NCBI RefSeq assembly: GCF_035474595.1
Contig: NZ_DATIND010000083.1
Location: forward strand, 1 to 64,000
DNA: 64,000 bases
Direction of reading: 5' to 3'
DNA from: Longimicrobium sp.
GTDB taxonomy: Bacteria > Gemmatimonadota > Gemmatimonadetes > Longimicrobiales > Longimicrobiaceae
Position 1 is the stretch's first letter; each line of letters opens with the position of its first letter. A model generated the notes under the pieces. It searched no databases. It saw only the letters and a list, made by a program, of their open reading frames with translations, and was not told the DNA's origin. A program made the position numbers and the translations under genes. Shown in pieces: positions 1 to 8,800 of the stretch.

Positions 1-40
1 CCTTCAGCAACTGCTGGATACTTGTTTCCAGCACGAGCAT
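1..40 (-). CDS. 5' end of an unknown gene (truncated by the window edge)
   Basis: Thirteen codons of a minus-strand gene run off the left edge, reading MLVLETSIQQLLK. The start is chosen because ATG at 38-40 follows a strong ribosome site (GGAGG, seven bases upstream). Too little protein is visible to name a family. The ribosome site and start codon lie in one arm of an inverted repeat (37-82), which suggests translation could be controlled by leader folding. Confidence 0.55.
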   Translation of the reverse strand, partial: MLVLETSIQQLLK

Positions 41-94
41 GGGGCACCTCCCTTTCTGGCGATTGGGTGTGGTGCCTCATGCTCTTTCTTTTTT
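37..94. promoter_or_regulatory. Inverted repeat covering the ribosome site, T-tract on the other side
   Basis: Arms 37-48 and 71-82 pair over 12 bases with one mismatch around a 22-base loop. On the plus strand the stem is followed by a T-rich run (83-94), as in an intrinsic terminator. On the minus strand the stem would bury part of the Shine-Dalgarno and the ATG of the gene at 1-40. Either role is possible; neither is proven. Confidence 0.5.
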
Positions 95-124
95 GCCGCG
101 TGTCAACGAAAAGCTATGCTATCA

Positions 125-189
125 GATCCTTCGGCCTGCAATCGATTGTGTGAGATTGTGTCCAGTGTGGCCGGCCTCAGGATGACGTC
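125..189 (+). repeat. Dispersed repeat family A, copy 1
   Basis: It begins GATCCTTCGGCCTGC and ends GTGGCCGGCCTCAGGATGACGTC, with a variable middle. The ends form an imperfect inverted repeat (ATCCTtcGGCC / GGCCtcAGGAT). The same element occurs at 1059-1125, 2328-2392, 49146-49211, 59722-59787 and 59885-59950, always between genes. Confidence 0.85.
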
Positions 190-276
190 ACTCTCTCACC
201 CCGGTCGCGAGAGGCTTTCGGAAGCGCTGGCGGCGCGGCATCTTGCGATCATCCCCAACATCCCGCGAGGTGCGCC

Positions 277-993
277 ATGGAGCCCACGTTCATCGCGCTG
301 GTCGGCGACCACGACCCGGAAGTGGTCGCGCACCGGGCCATCCCCAAGGCGCTGGGGCTGGCGGCGCTGTCGCTCGGGCGGATGGTGGACGCGGTGTGGG
401 TTGCCACGGAGGAGGTCGCGGCCGACGAGGAGCAGGCGCTGGGGCACGTGGACGCCATCTGGTGCGTTCCCGCGTCGCCGTACCGGAGCATGGAGGGCGC
501 GCTGGCGGCCATCCGCCGCGCCCGCGAGCGCGGGATGCCGTTCCTGGGCACCTGCGGCGGCTTCCAGCACGCCGCGATCGAGTTCGCGCGCAACGCCTGC
601 GGGCTCGCGGACGCCGACCACGCGGAGACGAGCCCCGGCGGAAGCACGCTGCTGGTCGCGCCGCTGGCGTGCGCGCTGCGCGGCGTGGCCGGGCGCGTGC
701 GGCTGGCGGACGGGACGAAGATCCGGGAGATCTACGGCGTGGAGGAGATCGAGGAGGAGTACATGTGCGGCTTCGGGCTGAACCCGGAGTACCGCGCGGT
801 GCTGGAGCGCCACGGGATGCGCTTCACCGGCTTCGATCCCGACGGCGCGGTGCGGGCGATGGAGCTGCCGGAGCATCCGTTCTTCGTCGCCACGCTCTTC
901 CAGCCGGAGCGCGCGGCGCTGCACGGGCACCTGCCTCCGCTCGCGCGCGCCTTCGTCCACGCGGCAACTTCGGCAGCCGCCGCACCGGCCTGA
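277..993 (+). CDS. CTP synthase C-terminal-like glutamine amidotransferase homologue
   Basis: A 238-residue stand-alone class I amidotransferase fold that resembles the glutaminase half of CTP synthase. The nucleophile elbow is FLGTCGGFQ with Cys93. The closing motif HPFFVATLFQPE (200-211) aligns with the CTP synthase HPWFVA..FHPE region, but the catalytic His is Gln209. The protein may therefore not hydrolyse glutamine, or may act differently. No synthetase domain is present or adjacent. A known family of CTP-synthase C-terminal-related (seleno)proteins fits best; this copy has Cys, not an in-frame TGA, at the active site. ATG at 277 follows a GAGG-like site. The gene stands alone between two repeat A copies. 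Confidence 0.75.
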   Translation: MEPTFIALVGDHDPEVVAHRAIPKALGLAALSLGRMVDAVWVATEEVAADEEQALGHVDAIWCVPASPYRSMEGALAAIRRARERGMPFLGTCGGFQHAAIEFARNACGLADADHAETSPGGSTLLVAPLACALRGVAGRVRLADGTKIREIYGVEEIEEEYMCGFGLNPEYRAVLERHGMRFTGFDPDGAVRAMELPEHPFFVATLFQPERAALHGHLPPLARAFVHAATSAAAAPA

Positions 994-1058
994 TCATCCG
1001 AACAGCATCTCATACGGAATCCGGGAATTCAGTTCGTGTATTCTCGCCGCATCAAGCC

Positions 1059-1125
1059 GACGTCATCCTGAGGCCGACCACACGGGTAACCAGCGTCTAG
1101 GCGAGAGGTTGCAGGCCGAAGGATC
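1059..1125 (-). repeat. Dispersed repeat family A, copy 2 (inverted)
   Basis: Reverse-complement copy: starts GACGTCATCCTGAGGCCG and ends GCAGGCCGAAGGATC. With copy 1 it flanks the amidotransferase-like gene as an inverted pair. Confidence 0.85.
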
Positions 1126-1202
1126 TATCGGCGCCACAGCACGTGATTTGGCTAGATGCACCGATTCTCCCGCCAGATTTGGTATCATATCACTCAGAAA
1201 AT

Positions 1203-1235
1203 CAGGGCAGCGGAGAGAACTCCTCCGCTGCCCTG
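1203..1235 (-). terminator. Hairpin terminator after the DUF1460 gene
   Basis: A perfect 13-bp stem (1203-1215 with 1223-1235, 7-base loop) lies 23 bases past the stop at 1258. The same core, CAGGGCAGCGGAG, recurs in the longer hairpin at 18124-18190, so this is both a terminator and a member of repeat family C. Confidence 0.7.
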
Positions 1236-1257
1236 CTTCTCTGCGTGAACCTTCCGT

Positions 1258-2181
1258 TCATCCCCGCAGCGGGCGGGCGATGAGGATGCCGGTGCCGCTG
1301 CGGAGGGCGGCGACGTACTGCGGAAGCGTGCCGCGGCTGATCTGCACCTGGCCGCCGGAGAGCGGGGCGTGCAGCACGCGCATCACGCCCCGCGGGTCGC
1401 GGTACGCCAGCCCGGTGTGCGTGCAGTCCAGCCCGTCGATGGAGCAGGCGAAGCCAAGCACGTCGCCCGTCTGGATGCGGTCCAGCACGGCGGGGATGCG
1501 CGCGGTGGGCACGAGATGGCGCGGCTGCGCGTCCAGCCGCCGCTCCATCGCCACGATGTCGCGGAACACGGCGTCGTCCTTCAGCGCCTCGTACGCGGAG
1601 CGGTGCGTGCCCATGAAGCGCAGCGGCCGCCGGTCCTCGGTAGCGCCCAGCTCCGGGCCCAGGTCGCGCACCAGTCCGCGCGCGGCGTTGTCGGAGATCC
1701 ACTCGCTGAAGTAGTGCAGCCGGCTGGCGTACCCCGCCCGCACCCCGCCGCGGTAGCGCATCCGCTCGATCTCGTGCACGAAATCGTCCCATCCCGCCTC
1801 CGGCTTCCCCGCCGCGCGGGCGATGGCGAGCGACGACTCCACCAGCGTCACGCAGTCGAAGACGGTGAGGTAGCTCGTCACCGGCTCGTGCGCGGGGGTG
1901 CCGCCGGCCGCGGCGAGGTACTCCTCCAGCGTGTGCGCGCGGTAGGGCGTCCCCACCGCCAGCTCGCCCACGCGCGCCACCACGCGCCCCAGCGGCGCCC
2001 GCGCGGACGCCAGCCCGTCGCGCCGCAGCGCGCGCAGCCACGCCGCCAGCCGCTCGCGGTCCGCGTCCGCGTCCGCGGCGAACGCGCGCAGGGCGGACGC
2101 GGCTTCGAGCGGATCGGCGAGCGCGAATGCGGCCGCGGAGAGCGCGGCGGTGCGGAGGAAAGTGCGACGGGAGGAGGGCAT
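1258..2181 (-). CDS. DUF1460 (NlpC/P60-fold amidase-like) exported protein
   Basis: 307 residues. The N-terminus MPSSRRTFLRTAALSAAAFALA is twin-arginine-like (RRTFLR), so export through Tat is likely. The core matches DUF1460, a papain-fold family related to N-acetylmuramoyl-alanine amidases. A conserved Cys sits in YLTVFDCVTLVESS (Cys110), and a His follows in DCTHTGLAYRD near residue 257; these are the expected Cys/His pair. Role inferred: periplasmic cleavage of peptidoglycan-derived peptides. ATG 2181 is preferred over an upstream in-frame ATG at 2226, because the extra residues are encoded by the octamer repeat and would hide the Tat leader. It appears to be a single-gene unit ending at a hairpin. 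Confidence 0.8.
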   Translation of the reverse strand: MPSSRRTFLRTAALSAAAFALADPLEAASALRAFAADADADRERLAAWLRALRRDGLASARAPLGRVVARVGELAVGTPYRAHTLEEYLAAAGGTPAHEPVTSYLTVFDCVTLVESSLAIARAAGKPEAGWDDFVHEIERMRYRGGVRAGYASRLHYFSEWISDNAARGLVRDLGPELGATEDRRPLRFMGTHRSAYEALKDDAVFRDIVAMERRLDAQPRHLVPTARIPAVLDRIQTGDVLGFACSIDGLDCTHTGLAYRDPRGVMRVLHAPLSGGQVQISRGTLPQYVAALRSGTGILIARPLRG

Positions 2182-2184
2182 CGG

Positions 2185-2216
2185 GTGCGAGAGTGCGAAG
2201 GTGCGAGAGTGCGAAA
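2185..2216. repeat. Octanucleotide tandem repeat (GTGCGARR, 4 units)
   Basis: Four units of GTGCGAGA/GTGCGAAG/GTGCGAAA directly in front of the DUF1460 start. Related arrays occur at 12452-12475, 15462-15509, 25906-25937 and 63337-63453. Confidence 0.8.
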
Positions 2217-2327
2217 GTGGCCGCACGGCGGATCACGTCGCGTACACGGAATCTACCGCGAAGATGCGTGGGTTGGAACGGCGGGAGGATGGTGTGCGCC
2301 GGAAGGGCACCGCCGTGACTGGCCACG

Positions 2328-2392
2328 GATCCTTCGGCCTGCCGGCTCCGGCGAGTGCCCGGATTCGGCGTGGCCGGCCTCAGGATGACGTC
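2328..2392 (+). repeat. Dispersed repeat family A, copy 3
   Basis: GATCCTTCGGCCTGC start and GGCCTCAGGATGACGTC end; the middle differs from the other copies. Confidence 0.85.
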
Positions 2393-2433
2393 TTTGTACC
2401 TTTGAATCCGCCGGTGACCATGAGTATCGACCG

Positions 2434-2484
2434 GATGGACGAAGCGGCCCGGTTCCGCTGGGGAACCGGGCCGCTTCGTCCATC
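2434..2484 (-). terminator. 23-bp hairpin terminator of the M13 peptidase gene
   Basis: A perfect 23-bp stem (2434-2456 with 2462-2484) around a five-base loop, 20 bases beyond the stop codon at 2504. It has no strong T-tract on the minus strand, but its stability and position support a terminator. Confidence 0.8.
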
Positions 2485-2503
2485 ACCATCTACCGAAACG
2501 CCT

Positions 2504-4549
2504 TTACCAGATCACCACGCGGTCGGCCTCGGGGCGGTACATCTTGTCGCCCTCCTTCACGCCGAAGGCGCGGTAGAACGCCGCGTTGTTCACCAGCGGG
2601 CCGTTGCCGCGGAACTGCCCCGGCGAGTGCGGGTCGGTGAGCAGCTGGTTGCGCAGCGACGCGTCGCGGTACAGCGTGCGCCACACCTGCGCCCACCCCA
2701 GGAAGAAGCGCTGGTCGCCGGTGAAGCCGCCGATGACCGGCGCCTCGCGGCCCTGCAGCGAGTTGCGGTAGGCGCGGTACGCCACCGCCAGCCCGCTCAG
2801 GTCGCCGATGTTCTCGCCCAGCGTGAGCTTGCCGTTCACGTGCATCCCCTCGAGCGGGACGTACGCGTCGTACTGCGCGGAGAGCGCGTCGGCGCGCTGC
2901 TGGAAGGCGCTGGCGTCGGAGGCGGTCCACCAGTCGCGCAGGTTGCCGGCGCCGTCGCTCTTGCGCCCCTGGTCGTCGAAGGCGTGGCTCACCTCGTGGC
3001 CGATCACCGCCACGATCCCGCCGTAGTTCACGGCGTCGTCGGCGTTCGGGTTGAAGAACGGCGGCTGCAGGATCGCGGCCGGGAACACGATCTCGTTGTT
3101 GGTCGAGTTGTAGTACGCGTTCACCGTCTGCGGCGTCATCCCCCACTCGGTGCGGTCCACCGGCTGGCCCAGGCGCGCCGTCATGCGGTTCCACTCGTAC
3201 GCCCCGATCGCCCGCAGGTTGCCCACCAGGTCGCCGCGGGCCACCTGCAGCGCCGAGTAGTCCTGCCACTTGTCGGGATAGCCGATCTTGACCGTGATGT
3301 GCGACAGCTTGTCGTGCGCCTGCGCCTTGGTCTCGGGGCTCATCCACGACAGCGAGTCGATCCCCTGGCCGAAGGCGGCCATGAGGTTCTGCACCAGGCG
3401 CTCCATGGCGGCCTTGTTCTCGGCCGGGAAGTTCTGCTCCACGTACGCCCGGCCCAGCATCATCCCCAGCCCGCGCTGCACCAGCCCCACGCCGCGCTTC
3501 CAGCGCGGGCGCTGCTGCTGCAGCCCCGCCAGGGTGCGGCCGCGGAACTGGAACTGCGCGTTCTGGAAGGGCGTGCTCAGGAACTCGGCCGAGTTGTCGA
3601 GCAGGCGCACCAGCATGTACGCCTTCACGTCGGCCACCGGCGCGGCGGCCAGCACGCTGTCGAGCCCCGCGATGTAGCTGGGGGCGCTTACGATGACCTC
3701 GGGGGTGTTCAGCCCGGCGGCGCCCAGGTACTGCGTCCAGCCGAAGCGGGGCGCCAGCTTCTGCAGGTCCGCGATGCTCATCTTGTTGTAGGTGAGGTCG
3801 CGGTTGCGGCTGCGCACCCGGTCCCACTGGCGCTGGGCCAGCTGGGTCTCGAACGCCAGCACCCGGCGCGCGCTGCCGGCCGCGTCGGGCTCGCCGGCCA
3901 GGCGCAGCAGCGTTTCCATGTAGGTGACGTACGCGTCGCGCGCCTGCTGCAGCCGGGCGTCGCTCGACAGGTAGTAGTCACGGTCGGGAAGGCCCAGCCC
4001 GCCCTGGCGCACGTACACCGTGTAGCGGTCGGACTGCTTGGCGTCCTGCATCACCCCCACGCCGAAGGGATAGCCCACGCCGGTCTTTGCGGCGGCCGCG
4101 AAGAGCGCCGGGTACTGCGCGGCGCTGTTGACCGCGCGGATGCGGGCCAGGTCCGGCCGGATGGGGGTGATGCCCAGCTGCTCCACACGGGCGCTGTCCA
4201 TGAAGCTGGCGTACAGGTCGCCCAGCTTCTGGGTGTCGGAGCCGCGCGCGCCGTTGGCGGCCACGGCCTGGTCCAGGATCTGGTGGACGGCGGCCTCGCT
4301 GCGGTCGGTCAGCGACACGAACGCCCCGAACGAGCCGCGGTCGGCCGGGATCTGCGCGGTGCGGGCCCAGTTGCCGTTCACGAACTGGTAGAAGTCGTCC
4401 TGGGGGCGCACGCTGCGGTCGAAGCCGGCGGTGTCCACGCCGAGCTCCTTGACCTGGGCCCCGAGCTGGGCCGCGGCGGCGGCCGTGAACGCCACGCCCA
4501 GCGCGGCGCCGCGCAGCCACGCGCGCGGGAGGGTGGTGCCGAGAGTCAT
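2504..4549 (-). CDS. M13 family (neprilysin/PepO-like) zinc metallopeptidase
   Basis: 681 residues, the normal length for M13 endopeptidases, which cleave short peptides. The zinc site is complete: HEVSH at 518-522 (VIGHEVSHAFDDQG) and the third ligand in GENIGDLSG (Glu579). The substrate-binding NAYYNSTNNEIVFPAAIL block typical of M13 lies between residues 475 and 495. The C-terminus ends RVVIW, like the terminal CxxW region of the family but without the Cys. A cleavable signal (MTLGTTLPRAWLRGAALGVAFTAAAA) ends at LGAQ, so it is probably periplasmic. ATG 4549 is chosen because upstream codons are low-complexity and would bury the signal peptide. Single-gene unit ending at the hairpin 2434-2484. 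Confidence 0.93.
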   Translation of the reverse strand: MTLGTTLPRAWLRGAALGVAFTAAAAAQLGAQVKELGVDTAGFDRSVRPQDDFYQFVNGNWARTAQIPADRGSFGAFVSLTDRSEAAVHQILDQAVAANGARGSDTQKLGDLYASFMDSARVEQLGITPIRPDLARIRAVNSAAQYPALFAAAAKTGVGYPFGVGVMQDAKQSDRYTVYVRQGGLGLPDRDYYLSSDARLQQARDAYVTYMETLLRLAGEPDAAGSARRVLAFETQLAQRQWDRVRSRNRDLTYNKMSIADLQKLAPRFGWTQYLGAAGLNTPEVIVSAPSYIAGLDSVLAAAPVADVKAYMLVRLLDNSAEFLSTPFQNAQFQFRGRTLAGLQQQRPRWKRGVGLVQRGLGMMLGRAYVEQNFPAENKAAMERLVQNLMAAFGQGIDSLSWMSPETKAQAHDKLSHITVKIGYPDKWQDYSALQVARGDLVGNLRAIGAYEWNRMTARLGQPVDRTEWGMTPQTVNAYYNSTNNEIVFPAAILQPPFFNPNADDAVNYGGIVAVIGHEVSHAFDDQGRKSDGAGNLRDWWTASDASAFQQRADALSAQYDAYVPLEGMHVNGKLTLGENIGDLSGLAVAYRAYRNSLQGREAPVIGGFTGDQRFFLGWAQVWRTLYRDASLRNQLLTDPHSPGQFRGNGPLVNNAAFYRAFGVKEGDKMYRPEADRVVIW

Positions 4550-4914
4550 GATGCGGTCAGGTTGAGGGTCCTGAGGGGGAGACGGGGGCTGATACGTCCC
4601 GCACCGCCGAAGGTTCCGCAAAGCGCGAATCCGCGTTCGCATCCGGAGCCGGGGCAAGGGTGCCTCCGCCATCGCAGGGGTGACGAAGATAAGACGCCTC
4701 GCACCCCCGAATCGTTTTTCCACCCTCCTCCACTCGCACCCGGCATGCGGTCGGATCGAGCGCGATTGATGGGCAGATGCTTCATCGTGGCTCCGCTGCG
4801 TCAGAATCGCCATCCCCCTCCCGTTCACCTCATGGATCGGGGACGGGACAATCGGCGGGGTGGCGGGTAGATTGCGGCGGGGATGCGGGAGAGGCTACGC
4901 TGGAGGGCGAGACG
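4550..4914. other. Divergent intergenic region, no gene seen
   Basis: 365 bases between the M13 gene and the DCC gene. It must hold promoters for both strands, but I see no convincing -35/-10 pair. Open frames here are short and without ribosome sites. Confidence 0.5.
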
Positions 4915-5337
4915 ATGGCGGAGGCGGAGATCGCGGAAACCGGCGGGCCGCTGGTGCTGTACGACGGCACCTGCGGGCTGTGCAGCCGCTCGGTGCAGCT
5001 GATCCTGCGCCACGACCGGCGCGGGCGCTTCCGCTTCGCCGCGCTGCAGTCGGACGCGGGACGGGCGGTGCTGGCGCGCCACGGCCTCCCCGCGGACCGG
5101 CTGGACACCGTGGTGCTGGTGGACGGCGGACGCGCGTTCACGAAGTCGCGGGCGGCGCTGCGCATCGCGCGGGGGATGGACGCGCCGTGGCCCGCGCTGT
5201 GGCCGCTGGCGCTGGTGCCGCGCGCGGTGGCCGACTTCTGCTACGACCGCGTGGCCCGCAACCGCTACCGCCTGTTCGGCCGGACCGAGGCATGCATGCT
5301 TCCGCCTCCGGAGGTTCGCGCGCGCTTTCTTTCCTGA
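4915..5337 (+). CDS. DCC family thiol-disulfide oxidoreductase (DUF393)
   Basis: 140 residues. It opens with the family hallmark LVLYDGTCGLCSRSV, giving the DxxCxxC motif (Cys20, Cys23). The rest (FRFAALQSDAGRAVL..., VLVDGGRAFTKSRAALRIA) matches DCC/DUF393 proteins, small predicted thiol-disulfide exchange proteins of mostly unknown substrate. There is no signal peptide, so it is probably cytoplasmic or membrane-associated. The start at 4915 is taken for its GGAGGG site; a longer frame from 4777 would add unrelated residues. The next gene starts 40 bases downstream on the same strand. Confidence 0.88.
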   Translation: MAEAEIAETGGPLVLYDGTCGLCSRSVQLILRHDRRGRFRFAALQSDAGRAVLARHGLPADRLDTVVLVDGGRAFTKSRAALRIARGMDAPWPALWPLALVPRAVADFCYDRVARNRYRLFGRTEACMLPPPEVRARFLS

Positions 5338-5377
5338 AGCGCGCCCTTCGCGGCTCATCCGCCCGGGGAGGGTGAAG

Positions 5378-5740
5378 ATGAAGCGCCACAACGTGATGGC
5401 CGCGCTGCTCGCGGCCCCGCTGGCCGCCTGCGCGTCGGTGAGCGCGGGAGAAGAGGCCGGGTCCCGGATGGAGACCACGGACCCGTCCACGGTTCCCGTG
5501 TACTCCATCGGCCAGAAGGTGCCCTGCGGAATGGTGCGCCTCACCGAGGTGCAGGCGGGCTCGGTGGCCGGGCTGCGCTGGGCCGCGCTGCAGGTGCGCG
5601 GGAACGCGGTGGTCGGCGTCCGCAGCCGCCTGGTGGTTCCCGAGACGACCCGAGCCACCTACCGCCGCATGGCCGGCCCGGCCGCCGTGCGCGTGTACCA
5701 GGGGATGGCCGTCCGCCTGGACGACCGTTGCCACGCCTGA
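5378..5740 (+). CDS. Small hypothetical lipoprotein
   Basis: 120 residues. MKRHNVMAALLAAPLAAC is a lipoprotein signal with Cys18 as the predicted acylated residue. The mature part is about 100 residues with two further cysteines (one in KVPCGMVRL, one in the terminal DDRCHA) and reads like a small beta-rich domain. I do not recognise a family. A GTG at 5372 is an alternative start; ATG 5378 has the better spaced GGGAGGG site. It lies between the DCC gene and the macroglobulin gene on the same strand and could share a transcript with either. Confidence 0.7.
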   Translation: MKRHNVMAALLAAPLAACASVSAGEEAGSRMETTDPSTVPVYSIGQKVPCGMVRLTEVQAGSVAGLRWAALQVRGNAVVGVRSRLVVPETTRATYRRMAGPAAVRVYQGMAVRLDDRCHA

Positions 5741-5824
5741 CCCGCTGATCCACTCCACCCGCGCGCCGGGGGGACCCGCTCTCCCCGGCGCCGCTGGCGT
5801 CATGACACCCGGACCCCACCGTCC

Positions 5825-8800
5825 ATGCCCGTGATCCGCCGCTCCGCGCTCGTTGCCGCGCTCCTCACCGCCGCCGGCACTCCCATGACCTCCCAGGCCC
5901 AGCAGCAGCCGCGCGACGTGCAGATCCCGCGGCTCTACGCGCGCGTCGTCTACCAGCCCGGCGTGGTGCGCGAGGACTCGTCGGGCCTGCGCTTCCGGCT
6001 GGACGCTCCGGCCGGCCGCGACGCCGTGGCCGCGCGCCCCGCCGCCGCCACCGGCCGGCTGCTGACCGCGGCCGAGCAGCAGCGGCTGCTGGCGCGCCTG
6101 GCCCCGCTCGCCGCCGACAGCACGCCGGCCGACGCCTTCAACTTCCCCGCGCAGACGCTGCCGCCGCCGCGCGCCGGCCGCGTCGTGGCCGAGCCCTTCC
6201 CCCCGCGCGACACGGCGGCGGCCGGGCGCCCCGTCTCCGCGCAGGCGCCCGCCCCGCTGGACGTGATCCGCCGCGCGCCCGAGGGCGACGTGGACACCGG
6301 CGCCGAGGTCACCATCACCTTCTCCCAGCCGATGGTGCCGCTCGGCTCCGTGGCCGACGTGGCGGCGCAGGCGGTGCCCGCGCGGATCACGCCGCAGCCG
6401 CCGGGGCGCTGGCGGTGGATCGACGTGCGGACGCTGAAGTTCGAGCCGCGGGGACGCCTTCCCATGGCCACCGAGTACACGGTCGAGATCCCGGCGGGAA
6501 CGCGCGGCGCGGCCGGCGGGCCGCTGGGCGAGGCGGTGCGCTGGACCTTTGCCACCCCGGCGCCGCGGGCCATCGGCTCGCTCCCGCAGTACGGGACCAC
6601 GGGGCTGCACCCGGTGATGGCCGTGGCCTTCGACCAGCGCATCGACCCCGCGGCGGTGCTGCGCGCCGTCACCGTGACCGCCGGGAGCGCGTCGTTTCCC
6701 GTGCGCCTGGCCACGGCGGCCGAGATCGCCGCGGACGTGGAGCTGAAGCCGGTGCTGGACACGCAGGAGCCGAGGCGGTGGCTGGCCTTCCGCACGGTGA
6801 ACCCGCTCCCGCGCGACGCGCAGGTCACCGTGGCCGTGAACCGGGGAACGCCCTCGGCCGAGGGGCCGCGGCGCACCGAGGTCCGACAGTACTGGACGTT
6901 CCGCACCTACGGCCCCTTCCGCGTCCGCGAAAGCAGCTGCGGCGGGTGCCGGCCGGGGAACCCGTTCTTCGTCCAGCTGACCAACGAGGCCGACACGGCC
7001 TCGTTCCGCCCGTCCATGGTCACGGCGACGCCCGCCATCCCGGGGATGCAGGCGTGGGTGAGCGGGAGCTCGCTGGTCGTCTCGGGCGCCACGCAGCCCA
7101 ACACGCGCTACACCGTCCGCATCGCCCCCGGGCTCCGCGACCGCTTCGGGCAGACGCTGGAGCCCGCGCGGCCGCTCACCTTCAACGTCGGCGCGCCGTA
7201 CGCCTCGCTCGAGGGGCCCGACGGGATGGTGGTGCTGGACCCGCTGGCCGAGCGCGCCATCTCCATCTCCGCCGTGGGGCACCGGCGGCTGCGGCTGCGG
7301 CTGATGCGCGTGCAGCCGGAGGACTGGTTCCGCTTCAGCGAAGGACAGCGAGACCCGGCCACCGGCCGCCGCGTGCTCCCGGGCACCGCGGTGGTGGACC
7401 GCGCGGTCGCCGTGGACGCGCCGCTGGGGGAGCCGCGCGAGGTGCGCATCGACCTGGCCCCCGCGCTGGCGAACGGGCTGGGGAACGTGATCGTGGCCGT
7501 CGAGGCGCTGGACGGCACGGAGCGGGAGGAGCGCGAGCAGGCCGTGTACACCTGGGTGCAGGCCACCCACATCGGCCTGGCGGCGTTCTCGGACGAGACG
7601 GAGCTGCTGGCGTGGGCCACCTCGCTGGTGGACGGCGCGCCCGTCGCGGGCGCCGAGGTGCGGCTGGTCCGCGTGGGCGCGGAGACGGTGGCGGGGGCGA
7701 CGGACACGCGGGGACTGGCGACGCTGGCGCTCCCGGCGGACGAGGCGGGGCGGCGGATCCTGGTGGCGCGCGCCGGCGGCGACGTGGCATTCGTCACGCC
7801 GGGGATCGGGGGATACGCCCGCTGGGCGCGCCGCGGCCAGGGCGCCAGCGCGGCGATGTTCTTCTTCACCGACCGCGGGCTGTACCGCCCGGGCGAGACG
7901 GTGCGCTTCAAGGGATGGGTGCGGCGGATGGCGACGGGGAAGGAGGGCGGCCCCGAGCTGCTGCGCGCCGGCGAGGGCGAGAGCGTGGAGTGGACGGCGT
8001 TCGACTCGCGGCACAACGAGGTGGCGAAGGGAACATCGCCGCTGACGGCGCTGGGCGGGTACGACGGCTCGTTCACACCGCCCGCGGACGCCAACCTGGG
8101 GAGCGGGACCATCGAGGTGCGGATGGTTCCCCGCGGCCCGGCGGGGCAGACGATGTTCAACTTCGGCTACCGGCTGGAGGAGTTCCGGCGCCCCGAGTAC
8201 ACGGTGACGGCCGCCGCGTCCGAGGGCCCGCACTTCGTGGGCGGCAGCGCCGAGATCACCGCCAGCGCCGCCTACTTCGCGGGCGGCGGGCTTCCCGGGG
8301 CGCCGGTGCACTGGGTGGTGAGCGCCATGCCGGGCTACTACTCGCCGCCGGGGTGGGACGAGTGGACCTTCGGCTCCAGCCCCGGCGTCTGGCGCGGCGT
8401 CTACCAGTCGCGCGGCGCGACGCGCACGGCCACGCTGGACGGCGCCACCAACGCCGCGGGCGAGCACGTGCTGCGCATCTCCTTCGACTCCGCCGATCCC
8501 CCGCGCCCCTACGTCGTCGCCGCGCAGGCCACCGTGACCGACGTGAACCGGCAGACCTGGTCGGCCGATGCGTCGCTGCTGGTGCACGCCGCCGCCATCT
8601 ACGTCGGTCTCCGTCCGCAGAAGCCGTGGGTGAGCGCGGGCGATTCCATCGACCTGGACGTGGTCGCGGTCGATCTCGACGGGAAGCCGGTTGCCGGGCG
8701 CACGGTGGAGGTGAAGGCCGTCCGCCGCTCCTGGAGGAACATCTCCGGAAGCTGGGAAGAGGTGGCGGGGGATCCGGTGACGTGCACGCGGCAGTCCGAC

